DNA of 56,280 nt from an uncultured Bacteroidales bacterium (GTDB lineage: Bacteria > Bacteroidota > Bacteroidia > Bacteroidales > UBA932): assembly GCA_900318955.1 (NCBI GenBank), contig ONMJ01000010.1, positions 1 to 56,280 on the forward strand. Direction: 5' to 3'. The translations under genes were made by a program, and so were the position numbers. Numbering within the stretch: position 1 is the stretch's first letter; the number at the start of each line of letters is the position of its first letter. Below are positions 17,658 to 26,080 of the stretch, in pieces. Under the pieces are notes generated by a model. It had not been told where the DNA came from. It worked only from the letters and a program-made list of their open reading frames with translations, and did no database searches.

Positions 17658-18103
17658 AAAAAGTCGGAATGATGATGGACAGTGGGACAGCCACCTTCGA
17701 CACTGAAGGGGGAATGGAAGCCGCTGCGTCAAAGGTCATGAAAGCTATGGAAGAAGAAGGCGGTGAGGTCTCGAGGGAGAATGAGAATTTCATCCTTCTG
17801 GACTCTTCTGACAAGTGGATGACCCGCTACATCAGAGCTACTATCCAAAAAGCTGCCATCGAAGGCCGCCAGGACGCTTACTGCGTTTCTTTCAAGGAAG
17901 CCAGCAATTCGACAGCCCTTCGCCACTATTCTCTTCTTTTAGGAACACTGGCACTGCTTGTCATACTGGTCAGGCTTATCGGCAACTGGTGGGGGCTAAT
18001 TCCCGCCGCAGTCATTATCTGCTGCTATGTCTTCCTCACATATTCCCCTGACAAGGGAAATATCGCCCGCATGAAAAGAATTATCAATAAGCTCAACAAG
18101 TAG
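17654..18103 (+). CDS. Small membrane protein with two C-terminal helices, unknown
   Basis: A 149-aa protein not recognised. The first ~95 residues are polar and partly acidic (GGMEAAASKVMKAMEEEGG, RYIRATIQKAAIEGRQDAY). Two membrane helices follow closely (HYSLLLGTLALLVILVRLIG and WWGLIPAAVIICCYVFLTY), and the tail is basic (IARMKRIINKLNK). The two-helix hairpin with a basic tail predicts both ends in the cytoplasm. The start ATG overlaps the stop of the FAH-like gene (ATGA), which implies translational coupling. Confidence 0.7.
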   Translation: MKKVGMMMDSGTATFDTEGGMEAAASKVMKAMEEEGGEVSRENENFILLDSSDKWMTRYIRATIQKAAIEGRQDAYCVSFKEASNSTALRHYSLLLGTLALLVILVRLIGNWWGLIPAAVIICCYVFLTYSPDKGNIARMKRIINKLNK

Positions 18104-18105
18104 AT

Positions 18106-18759
18106 ATGTTACCGCTAGAAATAGTCAAAATAGCTCTTACCGGCGTAGTCGCAGCCTGTGATGTTCCGGCGATCATGGACCGCGCGGATATTGAATGGCA
18201 CAAGATAGAGTGCGACACTTGGAAATGCGCAGAAATAAACCCTGCGGTCACTTTCAGGATTGCCCATACGGGATCCCATATTCTTCTCCAGTTCCATGTT
18301 TCAGACAACAACCTTCGGGCTGAAGTTGCAGAAGATAACGGGCGCGTCTGGGAAGACTCATGCTGCGAATTCTTCGTTTCTCCGGATTGCGACGACAACT
18401 ATTACAACTTCGAATGTAACTGCATAGGGACTCTCCTTCTCCACGGAGGCTGGAAGGGAACCGACCGCGGCAACGCTCCCGAAGAGATTTACGGCACAAT
18501 AGGGCGCTGGAGTTCCCTAGGAGATGAAGCATTTGGATATAGGATGGGACCTGTTGAATGGGACCTTGTAGAGGTTATCCCCTCGACAGCCCTTTTCAAT
18601 CATGAAATCAAGGATTTCTCGGGTCTTAAAATGAAAGCCAACTTCTATAAGTGCGGGGATAAGACGGCTACACCTCATTTCCTTTCATGGGCGCCTATAG
18701 ACCTCCCTTCACCGGCATTCCACTGCCCAGAGTTTTTTAGCGAAATTGTATTTGAATAA
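18106..18759 (+). CDS. CBM9-like carbohydrate-binding family protein
   Basis: A 217-aa beta-sandwich protein resembling the carbohydrate-binding module 9-like family that is common in Bacteroidota. Key segments are the opposed strands TFRIAHTGSHILLQFHVSDNNLRA, the VWEDSCCEFFVSPD motif, YYNFECNCIG, and WDLVEVIPSTALFNHEI. No signal peptide or lipobox is visible, so it may stay in the cytoplasm, unlike secreted CBM9 domains. Six cysteines lie in the first two thirds. It follows the membrane protein by 2 bases. The ligand is unknown. Confidence 0.75.
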   Translation: MLPLEIVKIALTGVVAACDVPAIMDRADIEWHKIECDTWKCAEINPAVTFRIAHTGSHILLQFHVSDNNLRAEVAEDNGRVWEDSCCEFFVSPDCDDNYYNFECNCIGTLLLHGGWKGTDRGNAPEEIYGTIGRWSSLGDEAFGYRMGPVEWDLVEVIPSTALFNHEIKDFSGLKMKANFYKCGDKTATPHFLSWAPIDLPSPAFHCPEFFSEIVFE

Positions 18760-18761
18760 AA

Positions 18762-19595
18762 ATGAAAGCAAGTTTTAAATTATTACTAATCTCAAGCATT
18801 TTACTTACCGCCTTCTCTTCTTGCAACAAACTTCCTGAAGACTCCAAAGCTTTAGATAAGGATTCTGCTCAGTTTATCGGCGTTTGGGCTGTTTCATCTG
18901 ATAATCCCGCAAGGAAATACGCATATTGGATTTTTTATGACGACGGCACAGCTAAAAAGGTCATCTCAGAGTATTCATACTCAAATTATTACGAATGGAA
19001 AAGCGGTGGTTTCGGGAAATGGTCTTATGACAAAGACACGAAAATATTAGCTACAACAGTCGACCTTTTCCAAGTCCAGATCACTATGGTTAGCGAAAAT
19101 GAATGGTCTGCAATAGGAACTGACGGAAAATACCACTACACCGGAACTCTGTACAAGGGCTCTGAGATAAGTAATCTCTACATGTTTCTTATTGGGACTA
19201 AGTGGGAAGGCAGCAAATTCGGAAAACTAGCGATAGAAGCACCATTTTCCGGATATGCTGGAAAGAATAGCTCGTTATATCTCCATACACTCTGGTTTTC
19301 TACGCCTTCGGTGATCAAAGAGACTGAAGCGGATTTCTGGACTAACCTTTATATTTACGATTACGAGGATCAGTTGCACTATAGTCTTTTTAGGCGATAT
19401 TATAGCACCACATATGGAAGAGAGCAGTATTTATCTATAACCGGAGAAGACATCATTAAAATTACTAAATTTGAACTCACCAATCCACTAAGCCCTTCTT
19501 CATGCCGCCTGGTCTTCAATGTCACATACTCCGCTGATGGGAATGGACTCCTCAATGTCAGGAAATACGACGACACATACAAACTTAAGTTATAA
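18762..19595 (+). CDS. Putative lipoprotein, unknown function
   Basis: A 277-aa protein with a clear lipoprotein signal (FKLLLISSILLTAFSSC, lipid-modified Cys21). After that it looks like an all-beta protein with repeated short motifs (FIGVWAVSSDNPARKYAYWIFYDDGTAKK, GFGKWSYDKDTKILATTVD, GTKWEGSKFG), reminiscent of lipocalin-like lipoproteins in which GTW-type strands recur. The gene is noticeably richer in A and T than the replication genes before it, which suggests later acquisition. It starts 2 bases after the CBM9-like gene and ends the plus-strand group. Confidence 0.75.
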   Translation: MKASFKLLLISSILLTAFSSCNKLPEDSKALDKDSAQFIGVWAVSSDNPARKYAYWIFYDDGTAKKVISEYSYSNYYEWKSGGFGKWSYDKDTKILATTVDLFQVQITMVSENEWSAIGTDGKYHYTGTLYKGSEISNLYMFLIGTKWEGSKFGKLAIEAPFSGYAGKNSSLYLHTLWFSTPSVIKETEADFWTNLYIYDYEDQLHYSLFRRYYSTTYGREQYLSITGEDIIKITKFELTNPLSPSSCRLVFNVTYSADGNGLLNVRKYDDTYKLKL

Positions 19596-19653
19596 TCAAC
19601 TCTGATGACACTCAAGAGATCACCACAAAAAAGGAGGGTTACAAAAAAGTACG

Positions 19654-19691
19654 AAAAAAAAGACCGACGAATTGTTCGCCGGTCTTTTTAG
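19654..19691 (-). terminator. Intrinsic terminator after rplI
   Basis: On the minus strand AGACCGGCGAA-CAA-TTCGTCGGTCT forms an 11-bp stem that is continuous only because of one G-U pair, followed by a run of eight T. On the plus strand the same pair becomes an A-C mismatch, so the hairpin fits the minus-strand ribosomal operon best. The flanking A run and T run also allow it to end the plus-strand lipoprotein transcript. Confidence 0.8.
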
Positions 19692-19708
19692 TAATAAGGG
19701 CTGAATAA

Positions 19709-20152
19709 TTATTCAGAAACGACTTCGAATTTGAATGCGCCCTTGATACCCTTGTAGATCTTCACTGCTGCCTCATAGGTGCCGAGCTCCTTGATATCGG
19801 AAGGAATAGTGATATTCTTCTTGTCGATATCGAGACCTGCTGCCTGGAGAGCCTCTGCGAGCTGAGCAGAAGTAACAGAGCCATATATCTTTCCGCTTTC
19901 GCTAACCTTGACAGCGACCTTGAGGGTCTGCTCTGCGAGCTTGGCTGCGAGAGCCTCAGCATCAGCGACGAGCTTAGCCTCTTTGTGAGCCCTCTGGCGG
20001 AGAGTCTCAGCGTGCTGCTTCTTTACAGACTCAGTAGCAACGGTAGCGAAGCCCTGAGGAACAAGGTAATTGACTGCATAACCTGCCTTTACCTTTACGA
20101 TCTCGCCTGCGTAGCCGAGATTCGCAACATCTTTCTTAAGCAAAATTTCCAT
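19709..20152 (-). CDS. rplI: Ribosomal protein bL9
   Basis: A 147-aa large-subunit protein. The N-terminal rRNA-binding domain (MEILLKKDVANLGYAGEIVKVKAGYAVNYLVPQG) joins by the long central helix (LRQRAHKEAKLVADAEALAAKLAEQ) to the C-terminal domain (KIYGSVTSAQLAEALQ). It is the third gene of the rpsF-rpsR-rplI operon, 8 bases after rpsR, and is followed by a terminator. Confidence 0.98.
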   Translation of the reverse strand: MEILLKKDVANLGYAGEIVKVKAGYAVNYLVPQGFATVATESVKKQHAETLRQRAHKEAKLVADAEALAAKLAEQTLKVAVKVSESGKIYGSVTSAQLAEALQAAGLDIDKKNITIPSDIKELGTYEAAVKIYKGIKGAFKFEVVSE

Positions 20153-20160
20153 AGGGCAAA

Positions 20161-20430
20161 TTATTTAAGGAGGTCAGTTACATACGGGAGAAGAGCAAGA
20201 GAGCGTGCCCTCTTAACAGCCTGAGCGACCTTTCTCTGGAACTTCAGGGAAGTACCGGTGATACGGCGGGGAAGAATCTTACCCTGCTCGTTGAGGAACT
20301 TCTTGAGGAACTCAGGGTCCTTATAATCTACATACTTAATACCAGCCTTTTTGAAACGGCAGTATTTCTTCTTTCTCACCTCCACTGCCGGCGGGTTGAG
20401 ATAACGGATTTCATTATTTTCCTGTGCCAT
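20161..20430 (-). CDS. rpsR: Ribosomal protein bS18
   Basis: An 89-aa small-subunit protein. Diagnostic segments are [35 protein letters not shown] and [21 protein letters not shown]. The single cysteine (YCRF) agrees with a form lacking the four-cysteine zinc site. In the ribosome it binds next to bS6, encoded just upstream. Confidence 0.98.
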   Translation of the reverse strand: MAQENNEIRYLNPPAVEVRKKKYCRFKKAGIKYVDYKDPEFLKKFLNEQGKILPRRITGTSLKFQRKVAQAVKRARSLALLPYVTDLLK

Positions 20431-20446
20431 AGTTGTTTCCTCCTGA

Positions 20447-20818
20447 TTACTCTTCTACGATAGGAGCGTCTGAAGCAGCTGCTTTAGCGGCCTTGTTGGC
20501 TCTCCTCTTTTCTGCGTAAGCGGCGGCGTCCTTGTCAAGAGCTACCGTAAGATAACGAATGATCCTCTCGTCACGGTGATACTGTGTCTCGAGAGTAGCG
20601 ACGAACTGGGTGTCCGCCTCGAACTCAATCAGGTAATAGAAACCTGTGGTCTTGTGCTGGATCGGATAAGCAAGCTGACGCAGGCCCCAATCCTCTTCGT
20701 ACACTACTTTCCCACCATTTTCCTCGATGAGCTTGGTGTACTTAGCAACCGCTTCCTTCATCTGGGTCTCAGACAAAACGGGAGTTGCAATGAAAACGGT
20801 CTCGTACTTCTGTACCAT
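20447..20818 (-). CDS. rpsF: Ribosomal protein bS6
   Basis: A 123-aa small-subunit protein starting [20 protein letters not shown], with the [20 protein letters not shown] core and a [12 protein letters not shown] strand, then a low-complexity Ala/Lys tail that ends in acidic residues. It is the first gene of the rpsF-rpsR-rplI operon. The promoter and a leader hairpin lie directly upstream (20851-20918). Confidence 0.98.
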   Translation of the reverse strand: MVQKYETVFIATPVLSETQMKEAVAKYTKLIEENGGKVVYEEDWGLRQLAYPIQHKTTGFYYLIEFEADTQFVATLETQYHRDERIIRYLTVALDKDAAAYAEKRRANKAAKAAASDAPIVEE

Positions 20819-20850
20819 TTGGTTGTAATTAATTGTTTATAAATAGTTTA

Positions 20851-20887
20851 CAGTCCTCTTTCGACCTAAAAGGCCCAAAAAGGACTG
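20851..20887 (-). promoter_or_regulatory. Hairpin leader of rpsF-rpsR-rplI (candidate r-protein leader)
   Basis: Immediately after the -7 box the minus strand reads CAGTCC...GGACTG, a 6-bp outer stem (20882-20887 with 20851-20856), enclosing an inner GGCC-TTTTA-GGTC hairpin and mismatched T/A-rich arms. The transcript would begin almost at the first base of the hairpin. bS6:bS18 complexes bind a hairpin in rpsF leaders of other bacteria, so feedback control is a reasonable inference; I cannot confirm the binding motif. Confidence 0.5.
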
Positions 20888-20918
20888 CAAAGATAAGAAT
20901 AAAAATTCGATTTCCAAA
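20888..20918 (-). promoter_or_regulatory. rpsF operon promoter
   Basis: TTTG (-33) at 20915-20918, a 19-base spacer and TATCTTTG (-7) at 20888-20895 on the minus strand form an exact Bacteroidota promoter. The -33 box lies within 12 bases of the stop codon of the upstream DUF4886 gene. Confidence 0.8.
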
Positions 20919-20926
20919 GACTTTTC

Positions 20927-22597
20927 TTAAAGGATTTTAGCCAGAAGAGGCATCAGATACTTCTCTGAAGTGCCCGCTATCCTCTGTTCCGACTGAGTCC
21001 TTGGATGGGGAAAATACTTGTCATTGACCTGATACTCAGAGGCGCAACGAAGCCGCACGCGGAAACCCTCCGTATCATCAGTAAGGGTAGTCTCGAAACT
21101 CAGCATAGTCGGAGTATTCGCCGTCAGCACCACATTACAGTCAAAACTCTCTGAATAAGCGCTCAGGTCAATATGCTGTACCTCATATCCCGTAGCCGGT
21201 TTCCACTGCTTCCCGTCCATGAACTCAAGCATCCAGTACTTGGCCCCATATTTCATCGGATGAAGAGTCAACTGCGCATAGAGCCTCTCCCCCGCATTGA
21301 AACTTCCAGGACACTCCAGCAAGAAATAATCTCCTGCGAGAAGCCCGCAAACATAGGGTTGACCTCCGTCCTTTGCCTTGAAAAGACCGATTCCTGCACG
21401 TTCGTCACCGGTCTCATCGCTCCACGCTCTCTTATCAACTTGAGTAAAACTGAGCCGGCCGGTACCGGAAAGATTAGCATTGAAATAGCCAAGCTCTCCG
21501 GGAACATTGGTATAACGGAAAACACCAAGGTTGTCCATATTATTGTCCAATCCCGCAAATGTTTTCATATATCCATCAGCTCCGGTCGCCGCTTCCGGAG
21601 AGAAAAGCCATGCAGCAAGAGTATCCCGCCTGACAGATACTTCTTCACCCTTGAAATAGGAGAGATCAGCAGTCTTGTACATGTGCTCGGCGGCCTCATG
21701 GGCGGCTGTCTGACAGACGAGGGCGACATTATCGGAGATAGAGGAGGGATGATAGGAGTTCCCTACCACGCTCTCTCCCGTAATCTTTTCATACCAGATA
21801 CAGCCTGCCGTATAGCGTCCATAGGTCATATTAAGATGCCAACCATCGCGGTTGAAGGTGTCTCCGAGGAAAGAAGTACGACCGTTTTGGATAGCATCAA
21901 AAGTATTGATGCAAAGGGCAAAATCGTCTTTATGCTTTTCGAGTACAGTTTGCGTCGCTGTACAGATCATCGAATACATCTTCTTCTGATCGTAGTCATA
22001 GTAGCTGAATTTGACGCCGTCGTATCCCTGCTGAGCCGCCCATGGAGCATGATAAATCAATCGGGCGGAAGGAACAGTCTTTTTCAAGTGGGCTATCAAA
22101 TTTGTCATATAGGGCTCCATGTATTCTGCCTGGCCATGGTGACCGGCTCCCTCTTGAATAGAGATGAGGTCCCATTTCTCATCAGCAAGGCCCGCCGACA
22201 TCTTAGTATCGGCAGTCTTGGTCATACTCCCGCCTACGATTTTGCGATAGCTGTAAGCTGCTGCGTCAGAAGCTGCATTCGAGGCATGTTTCTCCAAAGG
22301 GCAACCTGCAATATACAGGTTGCCTATGATAATCTTTTTACCTGCAGCTGCAAACAAAGGATAGAGCTCCTGCTCCACGGCATCGGCCGAGAAAGAATTG
22401 CCGATAGCGAGGAGTCTAATCGTACCGTCACCGTCAGTGTCCGGATTCCAAACCTTCTCAGGAGTAGGCGGGACTACGACAGGTTCCGGATCCGGGGTCG
22501 GATCCGGCTTGGGATCAGTTTTCTCCTGGGTCTGGGCCGGAGAGCAAGCAGCGAGGGCGCAAATAAGCGCCCCCATCCATAATAAACTCATTTTCAT
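20927..22597 (-). CDS. DUF4886 SGNH-like lipoprotein with extra C-terminal domain
   Basis: A ~556-aa surface or periplasmic lipoprotein (MKMSLLWMGALICALAAC; lipobox Cys18 from this start). A Pro/Asp-rich linker leads to an SGNH-type fold: LLAIGNSFSADAVEQELY (block I Ser), DLISIQEGAGHHGQ, and DGWHLNMTYGRYTAG (catalytic Asp/His pair). This is the DUF4886 family. The last ~225 residues (20930-21610) form a beta-rich domain that also ends the BACON lipoprotein at 42614. I prefer the start at 22597, just after pepD stops at 22602; the longer frame would overlap pepD. The substrate, probably an ester on a glycan, is unknown. Confidence 0.8.
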   Translation of the reverse strand: MKMSLLWMGALICALAACSPAQTQEKTDPKPDPTPDPEPVVVPPTPEKVWNPDTDGDGTIRLLAIGNSFSADAVEQELYPLFAAAGKKIIIGNLYIAGCPLEKHASNAASDAAAYSYRKIVGGSMTKTADTKMSAGLADEKWDLISIQEGAGHHGQAEYMEPYMTNLIAHLKKTVPSARLIYHAPWAAQQGYDGVKFSYYDYDQKKMYSMICTATQTVLEKHKDDFALCINTFDAIQNGRTSFLGDTFNRDGWHLNMTYGRYTAGCIWYEKITGESVVGNSYHPSSISDNVALVCQTAAHEAAEHMYKTADLSYFKGEEVSVRRDTLAAWLFSPEAATGADGYMKTFAGLDNNMDNLGVFRYTNVPGELGYFNANLSGTGRLSFTQVDKRAWSDETGDERAGIGLFKAKDGGQPYVCGLLAGDYFLLECPGSFNAGERLYAQLTLHPMKYGAKYWMLEFMDGKQWKPATGYEVQHIDLSAYSESFDCNVVLTANTPTMLSFETTLTDDTEGFRVRLRCASEYQVNDKYFPHPRTQSEQRIAGTSEKYLMPLLAKIL

Positions 22598-22601
22598 CTT
22601 C

Positions 22602-24056
22602 TTACTTTTCGGGAACATTCTCCAATACAGCCTTGAGATAATCCCAAGTACGGGCGACTGAAGGGATATTTACCTTCTCGTCAGGGCTGTGAGGATACTT
22701 GATGGTAGGTCCGATCGAGACCATCTCCCATGCGGGATATTTGGCACCCATTATAGCGCACTCAAGACCTCCGTGGGTCGCCATAATCTTCATTGGCTCC
22801 CCGTAGACTTTTTGGTACTGGTCCATCATTACCTTGTTCATAGGTGTATCGAGTTTGGGAGTCCACCCGCTATAGCCGCCTTTGAAAGTGATTTCTGCTC
22901 CGGCAAGCTCAAAGAGGCAGCGCATCTTCTCGGCAAGATATGCCTTTGAAGAATCGACCGCGCTTCTCATCAAGGAATGAATCGTGATATGTCCTCTCTG
23001 GGTACGGACAATCGCAAGATTGGTGGAAGTCTCAGTAAGGCCTTCCATAGTCCTTGACATCCTGACAACTCCTGCCGGGCACGCGAGTATCGCCTTGACC
23101 GCACGAAGCATTACGCTCCCCTGGATGAATTTAGGTGCAGCATCGACAGCGTCAACATAGAGGACTGCTGAAGGGTCGCTATCTACATATTCAGCCTTAA
23201 CGAGTGCGAAGATATTGTTGACAGTATCGAGAACAACCTGCTTATTCTCCTGAGGTACAAGTATTTCCGCACTTGCCTCGAAAGGAATTGCGTTGCGGAG
23301 AGATCCTCCGGTGAAATCCACTACCTTCACTCCGTATTTCTCAAGGAGAGGAAGAAGGATGCGGGCAATCACCTTATTGGCGTTCGCGCGGTAGAGGGAA
23401 ATATCCATTCCGGAGTGTCCTCCCTGAAGTCCCTTGACAGTCACTTTGTAGCCTAGCATGCCGGAAGGAGTATTGTACTTGCGGTACTTGAAATCGGCGG
23501 AAGCGTCGAGTCCACCGGCACAACCTACGCAAAGTTCGCCCTCTTCCTCTGAGTCGAGATTAATAAGGATATCGCCCTTGAGAACTCCCGGACGAAGCTC
23601 GTTTGCTCCTGTCATTCCCGTCTCCTCATCATAGGTGACAAGTACCTCGACAGGGCCATGCTTTACATTCTTATCCTCGAGTACTGAGAGGGCCAGAGCG
23701 ACTCCGATACCGTTGTCGGCACCGAGGGTGGTCCTGTCTGCGGTGACCCAGTCTCCGTCGATAAGAGTCACGATAGGGTCTGTCAGAAAGTTATGATTGC
23801 TGTCGCTGGTCTTCTGGGGGACCATATCCATATGGCCCTGAAGTATCACTCCGCGGCGATTCTCAAATCCGGGTGTAGCTCCCTTACGGATAATAATATT
23901 GCCGGTTTCATCACGGAATGTCTCCAATCCGCGGGAAAGTCCCCAATTCAAAAGATACTCCTGAACTTTGCCTTCATGCTTTGAAGGACGAGGAATCTGT
24001 GTTAGGCCGTAGAAGTTGTTCCAGACTATTGTCGGATTCAAATCTTTGATTGTCAT
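22602..24056 (-). CDS. pepD: Aminoacyl-histidine dipeptidase (PepD)
   Basis: A 484-aa M20 family zinc peptidase that cleaves Xaa-His dipeptides such as carnosine. Metal and catalytic motifs are GVILQGHMDMVPQ, TTLGADNGIGVALAL, VTYDEETGMTGA and NLDSEEEGELCVGCAGG. The dimerisation domain follows (GGHSGMDISLYRANANKV). No signal peptide, so cytoplasmic. It is 12 bases after the DUF4831 gene in a four-gene minus-strand group. Confidence 0.95.
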   Translation of the reverse strand: MTIKDLNPTIVWNNFYGLTQIPRPSKHEGKVQEYLLNWGLSRGLETFRDETGNIIIRKGATPGFENRRGVILQGHMDMVPQKTSDSNHNFLTDPIVTLIDGDWVTADRTTLGADNGIGVALALSVLEDKNVKHGPVEVLVTYDEETGMTGANELRPGVLKGDILINLDSEEEGELCVGCAGGLDASADFKYRKYNTPSGMLGYKVTVKGLQGGHSGMDISLYRANANKVIARILLPLLEKYGVKVVDFTGGSLRNAIPFEASAEILVPQENKQVVLDTVNNIFALVKAEYVDSDPSAVLYVDAVDAAPKFIQGSVMLRAVKAILACPAGVVRMSRTMEGLTETSTNLAIVRTQRGHITIHSLMRSAVDSSKAYLAEKMRCLFELAGAEITFKGGYSGWTPKLDTPMNKVMMDQYQKVYGEPMKIMATHGGLECAIMGAKYPAWEMVSIGPTIKYPHSPDEKVNIPSVARTWDYLKAVLENVPEK

Positions 24057-24068
24057 ATCTTTAAACTT

Positions 24069-25094
24069 TTATTTAGTAATCGGGTACACTTCTTCCCTGC
24101 CGAGCTGGTAGACAGGGATTCTCATAGAAACAAGGTCTTTGTCGTCGTTGGACAGGGTCACCGTGCAGATAGCCGGTACGCGGTAATGGAGGGAGGATTT
24201 GGGCTTGGCAGCCTTCGCGGGATCGATTTCAGGCTCTGTAAGTTCCTGAGGATCGAAGAACAGATAGAAAATCTGGTCTCCCCCTTCTTCCGCCGGGACA
24301 AGCCCGTCGCGTCCTGCCGCGAAGAGAGGATAGAGGCCGTTCTTTTTTGTTGGAGAGGGAGTCACCTCAAATGTTTTCTCCAAATCAGTGTAGACTGAAT
24401 ATCCGACAAACATGGTGAGGTATTCCTCCTCTACCCTTGTCAATTCAGCGATAGCGCTTCCAAGGGCTTCGCCGCTGAAGGTAGCGTCTGTATTGCCGGT
24501 TGTAATATTGAACTTCTCGCGACGGGCCTTGAGGATAATTTCAGCAGCTTCCTTTGCCTTCTGCTCCAAGGTCTTGGTCACCACGAAATCCTGCTGCACA
24601 GCTATTCTTGTGAACGAAGTATCCGTCTGGACATCCCTGTAAGTGGTTCTCTTTTCCACAGTATCGGGAGAAGTAAGTCCCTTATTATTGAAATTAGATT
24701 TTGCATAAGGGGTAAAGCGCCACGAAACCGACTCCGCCTCAGCCTTGCTGCCGAATGAGACCAGTCCCTGCGCAGAAAGCTCTGTCATGCTGTCGACGGT
24801 CTTTCCCGGAGCCACGGAGAAACGGGCTTTAGCGTCAGCTTCAACTTTTGGGATCAACGTCACGCTTGTAACACGGACCGAAGAGGAATTCTTCTGACGG
24901 ACATCGAGCCCGAGGTATTTCTTCGCGAACTGGGCATAGGGACCGGCGAAGAATGCTTCATGGACAGCAGTAACTTCAGCCTGGACTGTTGTCAGAGGAA
25001 GGGAGTAAGTTACATTTCCAATCTCCTGCGCCGATGAAAGGGCGGGGATGGCAAGGGCGGCAGCAGCCGCTATAAATGAAAGTCTCATATTCAT
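24069..25094 (-). CDS. DUF4831 family secreted protein
   Basis: A 341-aa protein with a signal peptide (RLSFIAAAAALAIPALSSAQ) and the DUF4831 pattern known from Bacteroidota: an N-terminal GNVTYSLPLTTVQAEVTA strand, FFAGPYAQFAKKYLGL, and a repeated aaeiilkaRrekfnittGntDatf-type segment (AAEIILKARREKFNITTGN). The start ATG at 25094 lies 2 bases after the acyltransferase stop; a longer frame would overlap that gene. Function is unknown; it is probably periplasmic. Confidence 0.85.
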   Translation of the reverse strand: MNMRLSFIAAAAALAIPALSSAQEIGNVTYSLPLTTVQAEVTAVHEAFFAGPYAQFAKKYLGLDVRQKNSSSVRVTSVTLIPKVEADAKARFSVAPGKTVDSMTELSAQGLVSFGSKAEAESVSWRFTPYAKSNFNNKGLTSPDTVEKRTTYRDVQTDTSFTRIAVQQDFVVTKTLEQKAKEAAEIILKARREKFNITTGNTDATFSGEALGSAIAELTRVEEEYLTMFVGYSVYTDLEKTFEVTPSPTKKNGLYPLFAAGRDGLVPAEEGGDQIFYLFFDPQELTEPEIDPAKAAKPKSSLHYRVPAICTVTLSNDDKDLVSMRIPVYQLGREEVYPITK

Positions 25095-25096
25095 AA

Positions 25097-26023
25097 TTAT
25101 TTCCATCTTTTATGTGACCAGAGATAGTTCCACGGCTGCCGCCTGAGGTCCTCCTCAATAAGGTCATAGTAGGTTCTCATTATCTGAAGGGGTGTCATTT
25201 CCGATGCATTTTCGGTAATTGGAACGAATGTGACATCATAACCTCCCTCTCTTTTTTCCCAGCGAAGATATACAACCGCCATGCCGAATTTTACTGCAAG
25301 AGCTGCCGCACCGGTCATAGCCTTTGTTGGCTGATTCATAAACTCTCCTATATCGCATCCTGCAGCCTTCCAATAGGGATACTGGTCGATGTTGAAAACA
25401 TAGAATTTCCTCTCATCCCTATGGGTAAAAGCATGACGGAGCATCATCGAAGACTCGGTATAGCCGTCAAAAGCGGTATCCTCGAGAGGGCCGCACCTGA
25501 CAACTGCCATTATTTTATCGAAAAAAGAGCTGCTGAGCTTCTTATAGGCTACAACGAAATCTTCGGGCTTTACGGCGAAAGTCTCTGAGGAGTAATTATA
25601 TTCCTCTATTCCTCCGGATAGCTCCCAGTTACCCATATGGCTGTTAAGGACGAGCATGCTGGAGCAATCCAAGTACATCCGGTTGAACTCCGGAACATTC
25701 TTAAACTCAAGTACATGCTGCCTATGGAGCTTCTCACATCCCTTTCGCCCAGTCTTCCCTGAGAACCAGATCGCCTCGGTAATGATATCCCCGAAATGAC
25801 GGTAAAATTTCTTTTTTACCTCTTTCAGTTCATTATATTTCATCTCAGGGAAGCTGCGGGCTATATTTGTCGTAACCACATCCTCCCTGTAATGCATTAT
25901 ATCCTTCATCACCCAGGAGAAGAAAGCTGAGAACTTATGGTGCCATTTCAGAGGCATAAGAGAAAAAAGCCTCATAAGCCCAATGACCAGTTTCTGTCCC
26001 GGATTTGTCTTTACCTTTTCCAT
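25097..26023 (-). CDS. LpxL/HtrB-type lipid A acyltransferase-like protein
   Basis: A 308-aa member of the lysophospholipid/lipid A late acyltransferase family. VLNSHMGNWELSGG contains the catalytic HxxxxE motif, and the protein has the usual N-terminal hydrophobic segment (LMRLFSLMPLKWHHKFSAFFSW), REDVVTTNIARSFPE and MTGAAALAVKFGMAVVYL. It likely adds a secondary acyl chain to lipid A at the inner membrane. A -7 box at 26033-26040 leaves only about 3-5 leader bases before this start, so a start at Met17 (25975) is also possible. Confidence 0.85.
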   Translation of the reverse strand: MEKVKTNPGQKLVIGLMRLFSLMPLKWHHKFSAFFSWVMKDIMHYREDVVTTNIARSFPEMKYNELKEVKKKFYRHFGDIITEAIWFSGKTGRKGCEKLHRQHVLEFKNVPEFNRMYLDCSSMLVLNSHMGNWELSGGIEEYNYSSETFAVKPEDFVVAYKKLSSSFFDKIMAVVRCGPLEDTAFDGYTESSMMLRHAFTHRDERKFYVFNIDQYPYWKAAGCDIGEFMNQPTKAMTGAAALAVKFGMAVVYLRWEKREGGYDVTFVPITENASEMTPLQIMRTYYDLIEEDLRRQPWNYLWSHKRWK

Positions 26024-26032
26024 ATTAGATTA

Positions 26033-26063
26033 CAAATATAATAAGAAAACTTTACTATATTTG
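26033..26063. promoter_or_regulatory. Symmetrical divergent promoter pair
   Basis: CAAATATA (26033-26040, TATATTTG on the minus strand) and TATATTTG (26056-26063, plus strand) are back to back, 15 bases apart. The -33 position of each promoter, 19 bases from its -7 box, falls exactly on the other's TTTG in reverse orientation. They would drive the acyltransferase operon leftward and the POT transporter operon rightward. Confidence 0.55.
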
Positions 26064-26080
26064 TAAACCCAACAAGGATT

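Noticed and set aside
21173-22582. 469-aa open frame antisense to the DUF4886 gene
   Set aside because: It is a mirror of a recognised lipoprotein, Cys- and Arg-rich without structure-like periodicity.
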